From Chryseobacterium formosense (lineage in GTDB: Bacteria; Bacteroidota; Bacteroidia; Flavobacteriales; Weeksellaceae), in assembly GCF_900116415.1 (NCBI RefSeq), contig NZ_FPAP01000001.1, forward strand, positions 310,001 through 374,000: a DNA stretch of 64,000 nt, given 5' to 3'. Shown piece by piece: positions 52,846 through 61,506 of this stretch (positions are counted from its first letter, which is position 1; each line of letters begins with the position of its first letter). The position numbers and the translations under genes were made by a program. The notes below the pieces were generated by a model, which had not been told where the DNA came from, did no database searches, and saw only the letters and a program-made list of their open reading frames with translations.

Positions 52846-53763
52846 ATGAAAAAGGACAAAAATATTCCTTACATTTATAATTCACTAACAGAATTGCATC
52901 GGATGCTTGGGTTATCTAAACCCTTGCACCCGTTGATCAGTCTTTTTGACAATACCAATAGAAAGATAGATTATAGCAACATAGCCGACCTGCGAACTTC
53001 GGCGTTTTATAAGATCTCTTATAAGTCAAATCTTACCGGGCAGTTGAAATACGGGCAACATTATTATGACTTTGATGAAGGCGGATTGTTTTTTGTATCG
53101 CCTAATCAGGTTACTGCAAACAGCGATAACAACGGCGACCATTCCGGCTATACGTTATTAATTCATCCCGATTTTTTATTGTCTTATCCTTTAGCAAATA
53201 AGATAAAGAAGTATGGCTTTTTCAGCTATTCTGCCGATGAAGCATTGCATCTTTCAGATAAAGAAAAAGATACTATTATTTCAATTTTCAAAAATATTGA
53301 TGAAGAATTGCAAAGCAGAATTGATGATTTTAGTCAAGATGTAATGATCTCACAAATAGAAACTCTGCTCAATTACAGCAATCGTTTTTACAAGAGACAA
53401 TTCATAACCCGAAAACAAGCAAACAATGACCTTTTACAAAAAATGGAGGGAATTTTGGAAGGACTATTTAAAGATGAAAATCTGGCCATCCAGGGTATTC
53501 CGACAGTCCAGCATCTTTCCGAGAGCCTCCATCTTTCACCAAGCTATTTGAGTGATATGCTGCGCTCTTTAACAGGGCAAAATGCACAACAGCACATCCA
53601 AAACAAGATCATTGAAAAAGCAAAAGAAAAATTATCTACCTCGAATTTATCGATTTCAGAAATAGCCTATGAATTAGGTTTTGAATATTCGCAATCTTTC
53701 AGTCGTTTATTTAAGGCTAAAACCAGCCAAAGCCCGCAAGAGTTTAGGGCTGGTTTTAATTAG
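52846..53763 (+). CDS. AraC-family regulator (tandem paralogue 3 of 3)
   Basis: A 305-aa AraC protein. SLTELHRMLGLSKPLHPLISLF, YGQHYYDFDEGGLFFVSPNQV, HPDFLLSYPLANKIKKYGFFSYSADEALHLSDKEK are shared with 46388 and 51036. HTH regions: LSESLHLSPSYLSDMLRSLTGQNAQQHIQ and LSISEIAYELGFEYSQSFSRLFKAKT. Three such genes within 7 kb, each beside an SDR or hydrolase, point to cassette duplication. Confidence 0.92.
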   Translation: MKKDKNIPYIYNSLTELHRMLGLSKPLHPLISLFDNTNRKIDYSNIADLRTSAFYKISYKSNLTGQLKYGQHYYDFDEGGLFFVSPNQVTANSDNNGDHSGYTLLIHPDFLLSYPLANKIKKYGFFSYSADEALHLSDKEKDTIISIFKNIDEELQSRIDDFSQDVMISQIETLLNYSNRFYKRQFITRKQANNDLLQKMEGILEGLFKDENLAIQGIPTVQHLSESLHLSPSYLSDMLRSLTGQNAQQHIQNKIIEKAKEKLSTSNLSISEIAYELGFEYSQSFSRLFKAKTSQSPQEFRAGFN

Positions 53764-53843
53764 AAAATATTAAAACATCATACAACTTTTGATAAACTAA
53801 AAACCTTCCAGGATTTTGTTATAAACTCAGTCAAAATCACTTT

Positions 53844-53857
53844 TTACCAAATGGTAA
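53844..53857. promoter_or_regulatory. Palindromic operator upstream of Crp/Fnr gene
   Basis: TTACCAAATGGTAA, 6-bp arms around AA. It is identical to the site at 54473, and lies about 23 nt before a -7-like TAACTTTA (53880-53887). Confidence 0.7.
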
Positions 53858-53892
53858 TTCCTTAATTAAAATTGCTTCATAACTTTACAACA

Positions 53893-54462
53893 ATGGAAAA
53901 ATTAATTGAATATATACTGCATTTTGGTAATTTGAACCAACAGCAAATCGACTTTATCAAAAGCAAGGCAACGGAATTGGAACTAAAAAAAGATGATTAT
54001 TTTTCCGAAGCAGGAAAAATTCCAAAATACATTGGTTTTGTTTCGGAAGGCGTTTTTCGTTTTTGCTATTACAATAATAAGGGCGAAGAAATAACCTATT
54101 ATTTTATTAGCGAAAACAGTTTTGTTTCGGACCAGCAAAAATTTGATGCACAAGCAGCAGCAACTGATTACATCCAGGCTGTTACCGATTGTAAAATGCT
54201 GGTGTTCTCTAAAAAAGATTGGGACGAAATTTTAAATACAATTCTGGATTGGGATAAGATTTCTGCTAAAATAACACACAAATGTTTAACCGAAGCGATG
54301 GACAGAAGAAGTCCGTTGGTTTCCGAAGATGGAACTACCCGTTATCTGTCATTCCTCGAAAAATATCCAATGCTGATCAACCGTGTTCCGCTTTCATTGG
54401 TCGCTTCGTACTTGGGCGTTACCCAACAATCGTTGAGTAGAATTAGAAAAAACATCCGTTAA
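53893..54462 (+). CDS. Crp/Fnr-family regulator
   Basis: A 189-aa protein from the ATG at 53893; an upstream start at 53872 adds seven residues. The cyclic-nucleotide-binding fold (about 15-125) has DDYFSEAGKIPKYIGFVSEGVFRFCYYNNKGEEITYYFI, and the C-terminal HTH is SLVASYLGVTQQSLSRIRKN. Identical palindromes lie before this gene and before the SDR after it, so it probably regulates both. Confidence 0.9.
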   Translation: MEKLIEYILHFGNLNQQQIDFIKSKATELELKKDDYFSEAGKIPKYIGFVSEGVFRFCYYNNKGEEITYYFISENSFVSDQQKFDAQAAATDYIQAVTDCKMLVFSKKDWDEILNTILDWDKISAKITHKCLTEAMDRRSPLVSEDGTTRYLSFLEKYPMLINRVPLSLVASYLGVTQQSLSRIRKNIR

Positions 54463-54471
54463 AAATCTCTT

Positions 54472-54487
54472 TTTACCAAATGGTAAA
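54472..54487. promoter_or_regulatory. Palindromic operator upstream of SDR gene
   Basis: TTTACCAAATGGTAAA, the same palindrome as at 53844 with one extra pair. It sits where the -33 region of the SDR promoter should be (imperfect -7 box GAAATTTG at 54509). Confidence 0.7.
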
Positions 54488-54541
54488 TGTTTTCATTTTT
54501 AAAGTTCGGAAATTTGTATCATTAATTTAAAACAAAATATA

Positions 54542-55405
54542 ATGAGCAAAAAAGTTGTATTAATAACAGGAACAAATAGCGGATTTGGATGGCTTACCGC
54601 AAAAAGTGTTGCAGCCTTGGGACACCAGGTTTACGCAACAATGAGAGATACGAACGGTAAAAATTCAGATAAAGCAAAAGCCCTTTCAGAGGTAGAAAAC
54701 ATCACAGTTTTGGATGTTGCGCTTACGGACGAAAATAGTGTGCAGAACGCCATAGATACCATCATCGCAAAAGAAGGAACAATAGATGTTTTGGTAAACA
54801 ATGCGGGTTTTAGCAGAAACGGTGTGGCCGAAAGTTTTACCACCGCCGATGTGCAAGAAATATTCGATATCAATGTCATCGCACCTTGGCGATTGATGAA
54901 ATTGGTACTGCCATTTATGCGTAAACAATCCGAAGGTCTCATCATCAACATCACCAGCGGATTTGGCACAGTTTCTTTTCCTTTTGCAACAATGTACAGT
55001 GCTTCAAAATTTGGTTTGGAAGGTATAAGCGAAGGTTTGCATTACGAAGTAAGACCGTTGGGTGTGGACGTTGCTATCCTACAGCCAGGTGCTTTCCCGA
55101 CAGAGATGTCACAAAAATTCAACCCTGGTTCCGATGCGTCGGTTAATGATGCTTATCAAGCTATAGCAGATTATCCTAATAAAATGGGTGCTGCTGTTGG
55201 CAAGGCATTCGAAACCTTAAAACCTAATCCGCAAGATGTTGCAGACGCCGTGGTCAATTTAATCAGCTTACCCAAAGGTCAGCGCCCGATAAGAACCAAT
55301 GTTGACCCTTTCACAGGACAATATATCAAAGCTGCAAATGATGCCGTACAAGTTGAATATGATAAAGCGCTAACGGCCTTTGGAATGGGAGATTTGTTGA
55401 AGTAA
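54542..55405 (+). CDS. SDR-family oxidoreductase
   Basis: A 287-aa SDR. VVLITGTNSGFGWLTAKSVAALGHQVYATMRD (TGxxxGxG), DVLVNNAGFSRNGVAESF, INITSGFGTVSFPFATMYSASKFGLEGISEGLHYEV (Ser, Tyr, Lys). The AlaThrMet...ArgAsp start and the C-terminal segment are typical of classical SDR5-like proteins in Bacteroidota. Preceded by the twin operator and followed by a terminator at 55445. Probably under the Crp/Fnr regulator. Confidence 0.92.
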   Translation: MSKKVVLITGTNSGFGWLTAKSVAALGHQVYATMRDTNGKNSDKAKALSEVENITVLDVALTDENSVQNAIDTIIAKEGTIDVLVNNAGFSRNGVAESFTTADVQEIFDINVIAPWRLMKLVLPFMRKQSEGLIINITSGFGTVSFPFATMYSASKFGLEGISEGLHYEVRPLGVDVAILQPGAFPTEMSQKFNPGSDASVNDAYQAIADYPNKMGAAVGKAFETLKPNPQDVADAVVNLISLPKGQRPIRTNVDPFTGQYIKAANDAVQVEYDKALTAFGMGDLLK

Positions 55406-55444
55406 AATATTGAAACCGTCAAATTTCCTTGCAGTATTAATTTT

Positions 55445-55478
55445 AAAACCTTCTTTCAATAGAGGGTTTTATTTTTTT
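55445..55478 (+). terminator. Hairpin terminator after SDR
   Basis: AAAACCTTCT (55445-55454) and AGAGGGTTTT (55461-55470) pair with one G-U pair, then ATTTTTTT. Confidence 0.75.
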
Positions 55479-55489
55479 GCGACCGGGTT

Positions 55490-55990
55490 GGTTATTATTT
55501 GTTAATTTCTTCTCCTTTTTTTCTTCATATTATTGGCAAAAACTTGTTCTTCATAACCTGTATCATTCCTACGTACTACTACATTGATGCCCTGTTTGCG
55601 TAGCTGTTTTTAAAAGGCGGCTCATCACATGTTGATTTCAGGGCACTGGTAATGGCAGTTTTAATGGCTGGTTTTGTCGGGTGGTCTTTTAAAGCCTCCT
55701 TGCTTTTTGCAAAATGCAATTCCAAAGTCGGTAGTCCTGTGTTCTTTCCGAATAAGGAAACCTTTAACGGATTCCTTGCTCTTTCGCCTTTCTCATTTAA
55801 TGGAAAGTACAATAAATCCTGCCAATGCCTTCAGAAATTCACCCTCCAGTTTTCCGGAGGTAAGGTTGAATAGGGAAAGCAAGGTATTGTACTCACCAAA
55901 GTCTGAAGTTTATTATAGTCTGACAAATGACTAACGACAGCAGCTATCTGACTTTTCACATCACCGACCTGGTAATTTACTGGGTGGAAA
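55490..55990 (-). pseudogene. Relaxase (MobB-like) pseudogene, frameshifted and internally deleted
   Basis: Read on the minus strand in several frames: VNYQVGDVKSQIAAVVSHLS, then GEYNTLLSLFNLTS, then YFPLNEKGERARNPLKVSLF followed by LHFAKSKEALKDHPTKPAIK, then LRKQGINVVVRRNDTG joined to YEEQVFANNMKKKRRRN and a stop. These blocks come in the right order for Bacteroidota MobB mobilisation relaxases. At least three frameshifts are needed, and the part between RRNDTG and the basic tail is deleted. The nickase domain is not visible, so the N-terminal part is absent or too decayed. Confidence 0.72.
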
Positions 55991-56129
55991 ATCTTATTAT
56001 TCCGCTGATTTTTTACCGGTTACAGATGTAAGACTAAATTTCTTTTTCAGTTTCCGACAGACTTTCATACAGGGAACCTTTTCAAATTGATCAGAAATCT
56101 TTTTTCTTCTTTATCAACACAGACTGAAA

Positions 56130-56615
56130 TAATATGGATATGGCTGCGGTCGATAACTACAAACAATTCACCTCCGACATAGATGCGAAAAGGAGGTTCA
56201 TATCAAAAGAGATCAATGAGCTTAATGAAAAAGTTGCTAATACAAATGATAAATATCTTGCGGACAATTTAGATGAGGACGATTACAAAGGGGTGAAAAA
56301 AGAGAAAAAGAACAAATTGAACAGTTATAAAAAGAGATCCAACATTATTCTCTCAGAGAGTAAAAAGCTCGATATTAAAACAAAAAATAGAAAATATTCT
56401 CGACTCAATGGAAAACCTTTCAAACATCTATAAACAGACGATTTGCAAACAAAAGAACTATTGGATGTTTGATATTTCCTCAAAAAATCGAATTTGACGC
56501 AAAATTTTCAAGTATCTAAAATGAATATTGTTGCCCAATGTATCTATAAGTATAACAACGGTTTAGGAAATAAAAAAAACCGACATAAGAGAGTAAAATC
56601 TTCAAATGTCGGTCT
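56130..56615 (+). pseudogene. Serine recombinase C-terminal pseudogene
   Basis: The first frame reads FISKEINELNEKVANTNDKY followed by LADNLDEDDYKGVKKEKK. After a frameshift KIENILDSMENLSNIYK, after another NKRTIGCLIFPQKIEFDAKF, then KMNIVAQCIYKYNNGLGNKK. The order matches the coiled-coil C-terminal part of Bacteroidota large serine recombinases, where the coil is followed by a P-x-K-I/L-x-F strand and a conserved tail. The resolvase catalytic domain is missing. It lies next to the relaxase relic in opposite orientation, consistent with a decayed mobile element. Confidence 0.6.
56579..56613. terminator. Hairpin at end of recombinase relic
   Basis: ACCGACAT (56579-56586) and ATGTCGGT (56606-56613) pair perfectly. 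An A8 run precedes it, so on the minus strand it looks like a terminator. Directly followed by repeat copy B. Confidence 0.55.
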
Positions 56616-56617
56616 TG

Positions 56618-56714
56618 TGACCAAGACGAGCGTATCTTCAAACACTTTTATCGATGATTTGGTTCGATTGAGCCAAATTAAAAATCAGTTACAAAACCCA
56701 ATTTTATCGAACAA
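56618..56714 (+). repeat. Dispersed repeat, copy B
   Basis: TGACCAAGACGAGCGTATC through GGTTCGATTGAGCCAA is identical to 28169-28227 except for two bases, then diverges. It follows the recombinase relic and its hairpin, as copy A follows a hairpin. Confidence 0.78.
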
Positions 56715-56940
56715 TTTTTTTTAGCTTTTATCTAATGCAATTTAGTTTCCAAAAACTCTTAGCAATCAGTATTGGTTTAATAAGTCTATAATTGGCTGTG
56801 CTTGTCTTGTACCATAACCGAAGAGATGTCGAAATATTTGGTTGAAGATTTGGAAAGAATTTCTGGAATTTCAAATTAATTAAACTTATCTGATCTTGTG
56901 AAAAATATAACACCTACTTGAATCTTAATATCTCAGTTTT

Positions 56941-57290
56941 CATCCTGCCAAAAAAAATTCCCCATTCTCTTTGAGACCAACCACGGTCTATCTAACCGAA
57001 AGTATTCATCCTCATAATTAGCATCAATTGTGGTCTTCAACTTTTTGCCATCATTACTGCTAATAAGAATAATTAAACAATAATATTTTCCCGTAGCAGT
57101 TTATCCTTCAATTTCAACCTTGTGTTGGCCATTGCAGGTGTATCGTCCCAATATCCGGAAGAAAATTTTCAAATGCTTTTGACATTTCCTTTTCTGCCTT
57201 CCAGTTTTAAAACTGTTTTCCCCGCTGCAATCATTTCAGATAAAGCATCTTTGAAAGACTGGTGAAAAACTAACAGAAAGGGAACAACAA
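56941..57290 (-). pseudogene. Possible decayed gene, unidentified
   Basis: The minus strand shows protein-like stretches in shifting frames: FKDALSEMIAAGKTVLKLEG, then TPAMANTRLKLKDKLLRENI, then TIDANYEDEYFRLDRPWLVS. No single frame is open. I do not recognise the family. The rest of the gap from 56715 to 57737 is AT-rich and holds only repeat copy C. Confidence 0.3.
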
Positions 57291-57397
57291 ATGATTGAAT
57301 AATGACTTTTTTGTTGCAGTAATTTTGGTAGTGAAAAATTGTTTTAATTTTTAAAAAAAAGCGTAGTGATATTTAAATTTCGATACTTAGTTAGTTG

Positions 57398-57480
57398 TGA
57401 TTAGGACGAACGTATTTTAAAATACTTTTGAATCTTGTGCATTTAAGCCAAATTAAACAAGAATTAAAAACTCTTTTTAA
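57398..57480 (+). repeat. Dispersed repeat, degenerate copy C
   Basis: TGATTAGGACGAACGTATTT, CTTTTGAATCTTGTGCATTTAAGCCA and AAATTAAACAAGAATTA parallel copies A and B in order and spacing with many substitutions. Confidence 0.55.
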
Positions 57481-57737
57481 TATAACCTATTTCGACTTGT
57501 TTCTTATTATAATTCAATTTTAATAATTACTAACAATCTGGACTTTGATAGAAAGTCTTTTGCTGAATTTGTATGATTTATGTCTTCAGCCATAGTGGTG
57601 ATTGCTAAAATCTTAAACTAGTTCAATATTATTTCTTGAATTTGTTTATTGGTACTTTCTATTTTATAATATCAATTTTGTCATTAGATTCTAAAAAATA
57701 AATGAACGTAAACGAAATAATATTTAATTTGGAAATT

Positions 57738-58133
57738 ATGAGTCATCACAAAAATGTAATTAAGGAGAGCATTCAAAGTTTTGAATCAGCTCTTAATTCA
57801 GGAAATATCGAAAGAGTGCTGTCTTTTTATTCAGAGGATGCCGTCTTTATGCCTGATGGTTTCCGCTCATTGAAGAGAGAGGAAATAGGAAGATCAAGAT
57901 CGAATTTTCTTACAGAAAAAGACTTTAAAATTAAGTTTGATAATTTGAAAATTGATATCAACGATAATTATGGATTTGTTGAAGCAGTTGCAAATACATC
58001 TGAAATTGATCCACAAGATACTTCAACAGTACAAAAGACAAGCAGAGATTTTTTTGTGTTTCGGCAGGAAGAAAACCATTGGAAAATATTTAGTTACATT
58101 TTCAATAATGTAACTGTTTCACAGGTTTCATAA
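57738..58133 (+). CDS. SnoaL/DUF4440-like protein
   Basis: A 131-aa NTF2-fold protein from the ATG at 57738; an upstream start at 57702 would add 12 residues of AT-rich sequence. SIQSFESALNSGNIERVLSFYSEDAVFMPDGFRSLKREEIGRSRSNFL and DFFVFRQEENHWKIFSYIFNN match the SnoaL/YybH-type family. The MDR gene follows after 9 bp, so they form an operon, repeating the NTF2/MDR pairing seen at 30380-31702. Confidence 0.83.
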   Translation: MSHHKNVIKESIQSFESALNSGNIERVLSFYSEDAVFMPDGFRSLKREEIGRSRSNFLTEKDFKIKFDNLKIDINDNYGFVEAVANTSEIDPQDTSTVQKTSRDFFVFRQEENHWKIFSYIFNNVTVSQVS

Positions 58134-58142
58134 CATAACATT

Positions 58143-59108
58143 ATGAAAGCAGCTGTTTTATATCGTGCAGGCGGTCCTGAGAATTTACGTCTTGAAGAAA
58201 GAAAAATCCCCGCTCCGTCAAAAGGTGAAGTTCTTGTAAAAGTGAAAGCTTTCGGATTGAACCGTTCGGAGATAATGACCAGAAAAGGCTACTCCGAAAG
58301 TGTCCATTTTCCCAGAATATTAGGAATTGAATGTGTCGGCGAAATCGTTGAAGATGCGTCAGGTGAATTCCATAAAGGCAAAAAAGTCACGGCTTTTATG
58401 GGCGGAATGGGACGTGATTTCGACGGAAGCTACGCTGAATTTGCAGTTTTACCCAAATCAATTATCAGTCCTTTTGAAAGTGAGTTGCCTTGGGAAGTTC
58501 TTGGTGCTTTGCCGGAAATGTTCCAGGCGGTTTACGGCTCGCTGCATTCTGCTTTGAAAATTAAAAAAGGAGAAACAATTCTTATCCGTGGCGGGACTTC
58601 CTCGATTGGTCTTTTAGCTGCAGAACTTGCAAAATCCGAAAGCTTGGAAGTGATAAGTACGACCAGAAATATCAGTAAACAAAATTTATTGCTTGACAAT
58701 GGAGCCGATAAAGTTCTGATTGATGATGGCAATCTTTCGAATCAAATATCAGATCAAAATATAAAGATCGATAAAATCTTAGAACTTGTTGGAACTACAA
58801 CTTTAAAGGACTCTTTAGCATCGGTTGTGCAAGGCGGAATCGTCTGTATGACCGGAATGCTTTCCGAGCAATGGTCCATCAAAGATTTTGCACCCATGGA
58901 TTATATTCCTGCAGGAACTTTCCTTACCGTTTACGACAGTGGACAAATGAGAATGGACGGCCATTATTTTCAGGATTTTATTAATGAAATCGAAAATGGC
59001 AACATTCATCCTAAAATAAAAAAGGTCTTCAAGCTGGAAGAAATTGTGGAAGCCCACACTTTTATGGAATCCAATTCCGGTGGAGGCAAGATAGTTGTAG
59101 TCCTCTAA
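58143..59108 (+). CDS. Zinc-binding-type MDR oxidoreductase (quinone reductase-like)
   Basis: A 321-aa MDR enzyme: MKAAVLYRAGGPENLRLEERKIPAPSKGEVLVKVKAFGLNRSEIMTRKGYSESVHFPRILGIECVGEIV, then ILIRGGTSSIGLLAAELAKSESLEVISTTRN (cofactor loop). ALPEMFQAVYGSLHSALKIK is typical of zinc-lacking alkenal/quinone reductases. Cotranscribed with the SnoaL-like gene. egtD starts 19 bp after its stop, so this operon may extend into the ergothioneine genes. Confidence 0.9.
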   Translation: MKAAVLYRAGGPENLRLEERKIPAPSKGEVLVKVKAFGLNRSEIMTRKGYSESVHFPRILGIECVGEIVEDASGEFHKGKKVTAFMGGMGRDFDGSYAEFAVLPKSIISPFESELPWEVLGALPEMFQAVYGSLHSALKIKKGETILIRGGTSSIGLLAAELAKSESLEVISTTRNISKQNLLLDNGADKVLIDDGNLSNQISDQNIKIDKILELVGTTTLKDSLASVVQGGIVCMTGMLSEQWSIKDFAPMDYIPAGTFLTVYDSGQMRMDGHYFQDFINEIENGNIHPKIKKVFKLEEIVEAHTFMESNSGGGKIVVVL

Positions 59109-59127
59109 AAACCAAAAAACAATATTT

Positions 59128-60111
59128 ATGAATTCACAGGTGGAAGCAGAGTTTCAGACGCAAAACGACTCCAAGGAAGTTTTTCTTGCGGATGTTCTGG
59201 AAGGCTTGAATAGCAGTCCAAAAAAGTTATATTCAAAATATTTTTACGACGAGGCCGGTGACAGACTGTTCCAACAGATTATGAATATGCCGGAATATTA
59301 TCTGACTGATTGTGAGCTCGATATCTTCAAAAATAAAACTGAGCAATTAGCAAAAAGTATTTTAATTGATAACGAGCCTTTCGATTTGATAGAACTGGGA
59401 GCCGGCGATGCGATGAAATCCAGTTATCTGCTTGAATACCTATCCAAAGAAAATATCGATTTTACGTATATGCCAATTGATATTTCCGGACATATTTTGG
59501 ATGAATTAAATGAAAAGTTCAGCAGAGATTTGCCAGATTTAGGGGTCAAAACGTTGGAAGGTGATTATTTTGACATGCTCGACAAGGCGATGTCTATCTC
59601 TCAAAGAAGAAAAGTGGTTTTGTTTTTAGGCGGCAATATTGGCAATATGGATATGGGAGAATCTTACCATTTCTGCAGAGAGCTTAGACGAAAACTAAAC
59701 CGTGGAGATATTCTTCTGGTCGGTTTCGATTTGAAGAAAAATCCACACACTATTTTAAATGCTTACAATGACGAAGCAGGAATCACATCATCTTTCAACC
59801 TGAATCTTCTCATCCGAATGAACCGCGAATTGGAAGCGGATTTCGATGTTCTGACTTTCCAGCATTACCAAACTTACGACCCGATTTCAGGCGCTTGTAA
59901 AAGTTATCTCGTAAGTCTTACGGAGCAAAATGTACACATCGGAAAGCAGATTTTTCGCTTTGAAGAAAATGAGTTGATTGATATGGAAATCTCACAAAAA
60001 TTTGCGCACGACGACATTAGCAAACTCGCAAGAGATGCCAAATTTCATATCATTGATGAGATTTCAGATTCCAAAAACTGGTTCGTCGATTCTATTTGGC
60101 AGGTTCTTTAA
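59128..60111 (+). CDS. egtD: L-histidine N-alpha-methyltransferase
   Basis: A 327-aa SAM-dependent methyltransferase of the EgtD/DUF2260 family. PKKLYSKYFYDEAGDRLFQQIMNMPEYYLTDCE (about 31-63) is the conserved N-terminal segment, FDLIELGAGDAMKSSYLLEYL (85-105) the SAM loop, and LFLGGNIGNM the histidine-binding region (about 165-174). It trimethylates histidine to hercynine, the first step of ergothioneine biosynthesis. The egtB gene follows after 17 bp. Confidence 0.95.
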   Translation: MNSQVEAEFQTQNDSKEVFLADVLEGLNSSPKKLYSKYFYDEAGDRLFQQIMNMPEYYLTDCELDIFKNKTEQLAKSILIDNEPFDLIELGAGDAMKSSYLLEYLSKENIDFTYMPIDISGHILDELNEKFSRDLPDLGVKTLEGDYFDMLDKAMSISQRRKVVLFLGGNIGNMDMGESYHFCRELRRKLNRGDILLVGFDLKKNPHTILNAYNDEAGITSSFNLNLLIRMNRELEADFDVLTFQHYQTYDPISGACKSYLVSLTEQNVHIGKQIFRFEENELIDMEISQKFAHDDISKLARDAKFHIIDEISDSKNWFVDSIWQVL

Positions 60112-60128
60112 TTTTAAAATTAATTCCA

Positions 60129-61319
60129 ATGAAAACAAATTCCGTTTTAACGAGACCAGATTCCATCACCAATTGGGCAGAAAAATATTCAGAAATCCGA
60201 AATCATTCGGTTAAAATCTGTGAGCCTCTGGAAATCGAGGATTATGTTGTTCAACCGATTGTAGATGTAAGTCCGCCGAAATGGCATTTGGGTCACACGA
60301 CATGGTTTTTCGAGACTTTTATTTTGGAACCAAATTTCCCAGATTATCAGATTTTTGATGCTCAGTATAATTATGTTTTCAACAGTTATTATGAAACTAT
60401 TGGCGCACGAGTTATCCGCACAGACCGCGGAAATTTGAGTCGTCCGTCAGTTTCTGATATTTACAAATACCGAAAATATGTTGATGAGAAAATGAATGAG
60501 TTTCTTCAAAGCGAATTTTTAACCGAAGAAATCAAACCTTTACTTGAACTCGGACTCAATCACGAACAGCAACATCAGGAATTATTACTGACAGACATCA
60601 AATATATTTTAGGTCATAATCCACTTTTCCCAGCTTACAAAAATGTAGAAGTTTTAAAGAAAGAAAATTCTGAAAATATTGAAATGATTCAATTTTCCGA
60701 AGGAGTTTACGAAATCGGTTTTGAAGGCGAGGGTTTTTGTTTTGATAATGAATTGGGAAGACATAAAGTATATCTCAATGATTTTGAAATAGCAAACCAT
60801 TTGGTTTCCAATCAGGAATATCTGGAATTTATGGAAGCTGGTGGCTATCAGGATTTCAGGCATTGGCACGCCGAAGGCTGGGATTGGGTGAAACAGAATG
60901 AAGCTAAATCTCCATTATACTGGCATTTTATTGATGGTAAATGGATGAATTATACGTTAAACGGACTCCAGGAATTAGATTTAAATGATGCCGTTTGCCA
61001 CATCAGTTTTTACGAAGCTTCAGCCTTTGCTTCCTGGAAAGGAATGCGTCTGCCCACTGAAGCGGAGTGGGAAGTTGCTTCCAATCATTTCGAATGGGGA
61101 AGCCGTTGGGAATGGACGAATTCTGCCTATTTGCCTTATCCGAATTTTAAAAAAGAGGCTGGCGCGGTAGGAGAGTACAACGGGAAATTTATGGTCAATC
61201 AAATGGTTTTGCGTGGCGCTTCCGATGCAACACCAAAAGGGCACAGCAGAAATACCTATCGAAATTTTTTCCAGACTGGCTTGAAATGGCAGTTTACCGG
61301 AATCAGACTTGCCCAATAA
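60129..61319 (+). CDS. egtB: Ergothioneine sulfoxide synthase
   Basis: A 396-aa protein started at ATG 60129 (an in-frame start at 60096 overlaps egtD). The N-terminal DinB-like domain has KWHLGHTTWFFETF (His53/His56) and NHEQQHQELLLTD (His145, His149), the iron-binding HxxxHxE set. The C-terminal FGE-sulfatase domain (about 190-396) ends with MVLRGASDATPKGHSRNTYRNFF and WQFTGIRLAQ. It joins hercynine to a thiol with O2. It is adjacent to egtD; EgtA, EgtC and EgtE are not in this window. Confidence 0.95.
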   Translation: MKTNSVLTRPDSITNWAEKYSEIRNHSVKICEPLEIEDYVVQPIVDVSPPKWHLGHTTWFFETFILEPNFPDYQIFDAQYNYVFNSYYETIGARVIRTDRGNLSRPSVSDIYKYRKYVDEKMNEFLQSEFLTEEIKPLLELGLNHEQQHQELLLTDIKYILGHNPLFPAYKNVEVLKKENSENIEMIQFSEGVYEIGFEGEGFCFDNELGRHKVYLNDFEIANHLVSNQEYLEFMEAGGYQDFRHWHAEGWDWVKQNEAKSPLYWHFIDGKWMNYTLNGLQELDLNDAVCHISFYEASAFASWKGMRLPTEAEWEVASNHFEWGSRWEWTNSAYLPYPNFKKEAGAVGEYNGKFMVNQMVLRGASDATPKGHSRNTYRNFFQTGLKWQFTGIRLAQ

Positions 61320-61506
61320 TTGCCTATGATTACAGTAGAATCGGTTTCAAAAAGTATGGATTTTTTCTCTTTTAAAAACCTTCAGAAATTATTCAAAATA
61401 GTCAGATTTTACAAAATAAATCTCTAGGGCAAATCTCAAAATAAATGACAATCTTTTAGATATATAATACTTCCATTTGCGTACGGTTTTCGCCATAATA
61501 TCTATC

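Noticed and set aside
52846..54462. Toxin-antitoxin or phage-defence module in the 46-55 kb block
   Set aside because: All genes there are clear AraC, SDR, DoxX-like or Crp/Fnr proteins; none has a nuclease, toxin or defence domain.
55652..55934. Plus-strand frames over the relaxase relic
   Set aside because: The minus strand carries the relaxase blocks in order; the plus frames are shadows.
56494..56724. 76-codon plus-strand frame through repeat copy B
   Set aside because: It is the tail of the recombinase relic running through the hairpin and dispersed repeat, not a separate gene.
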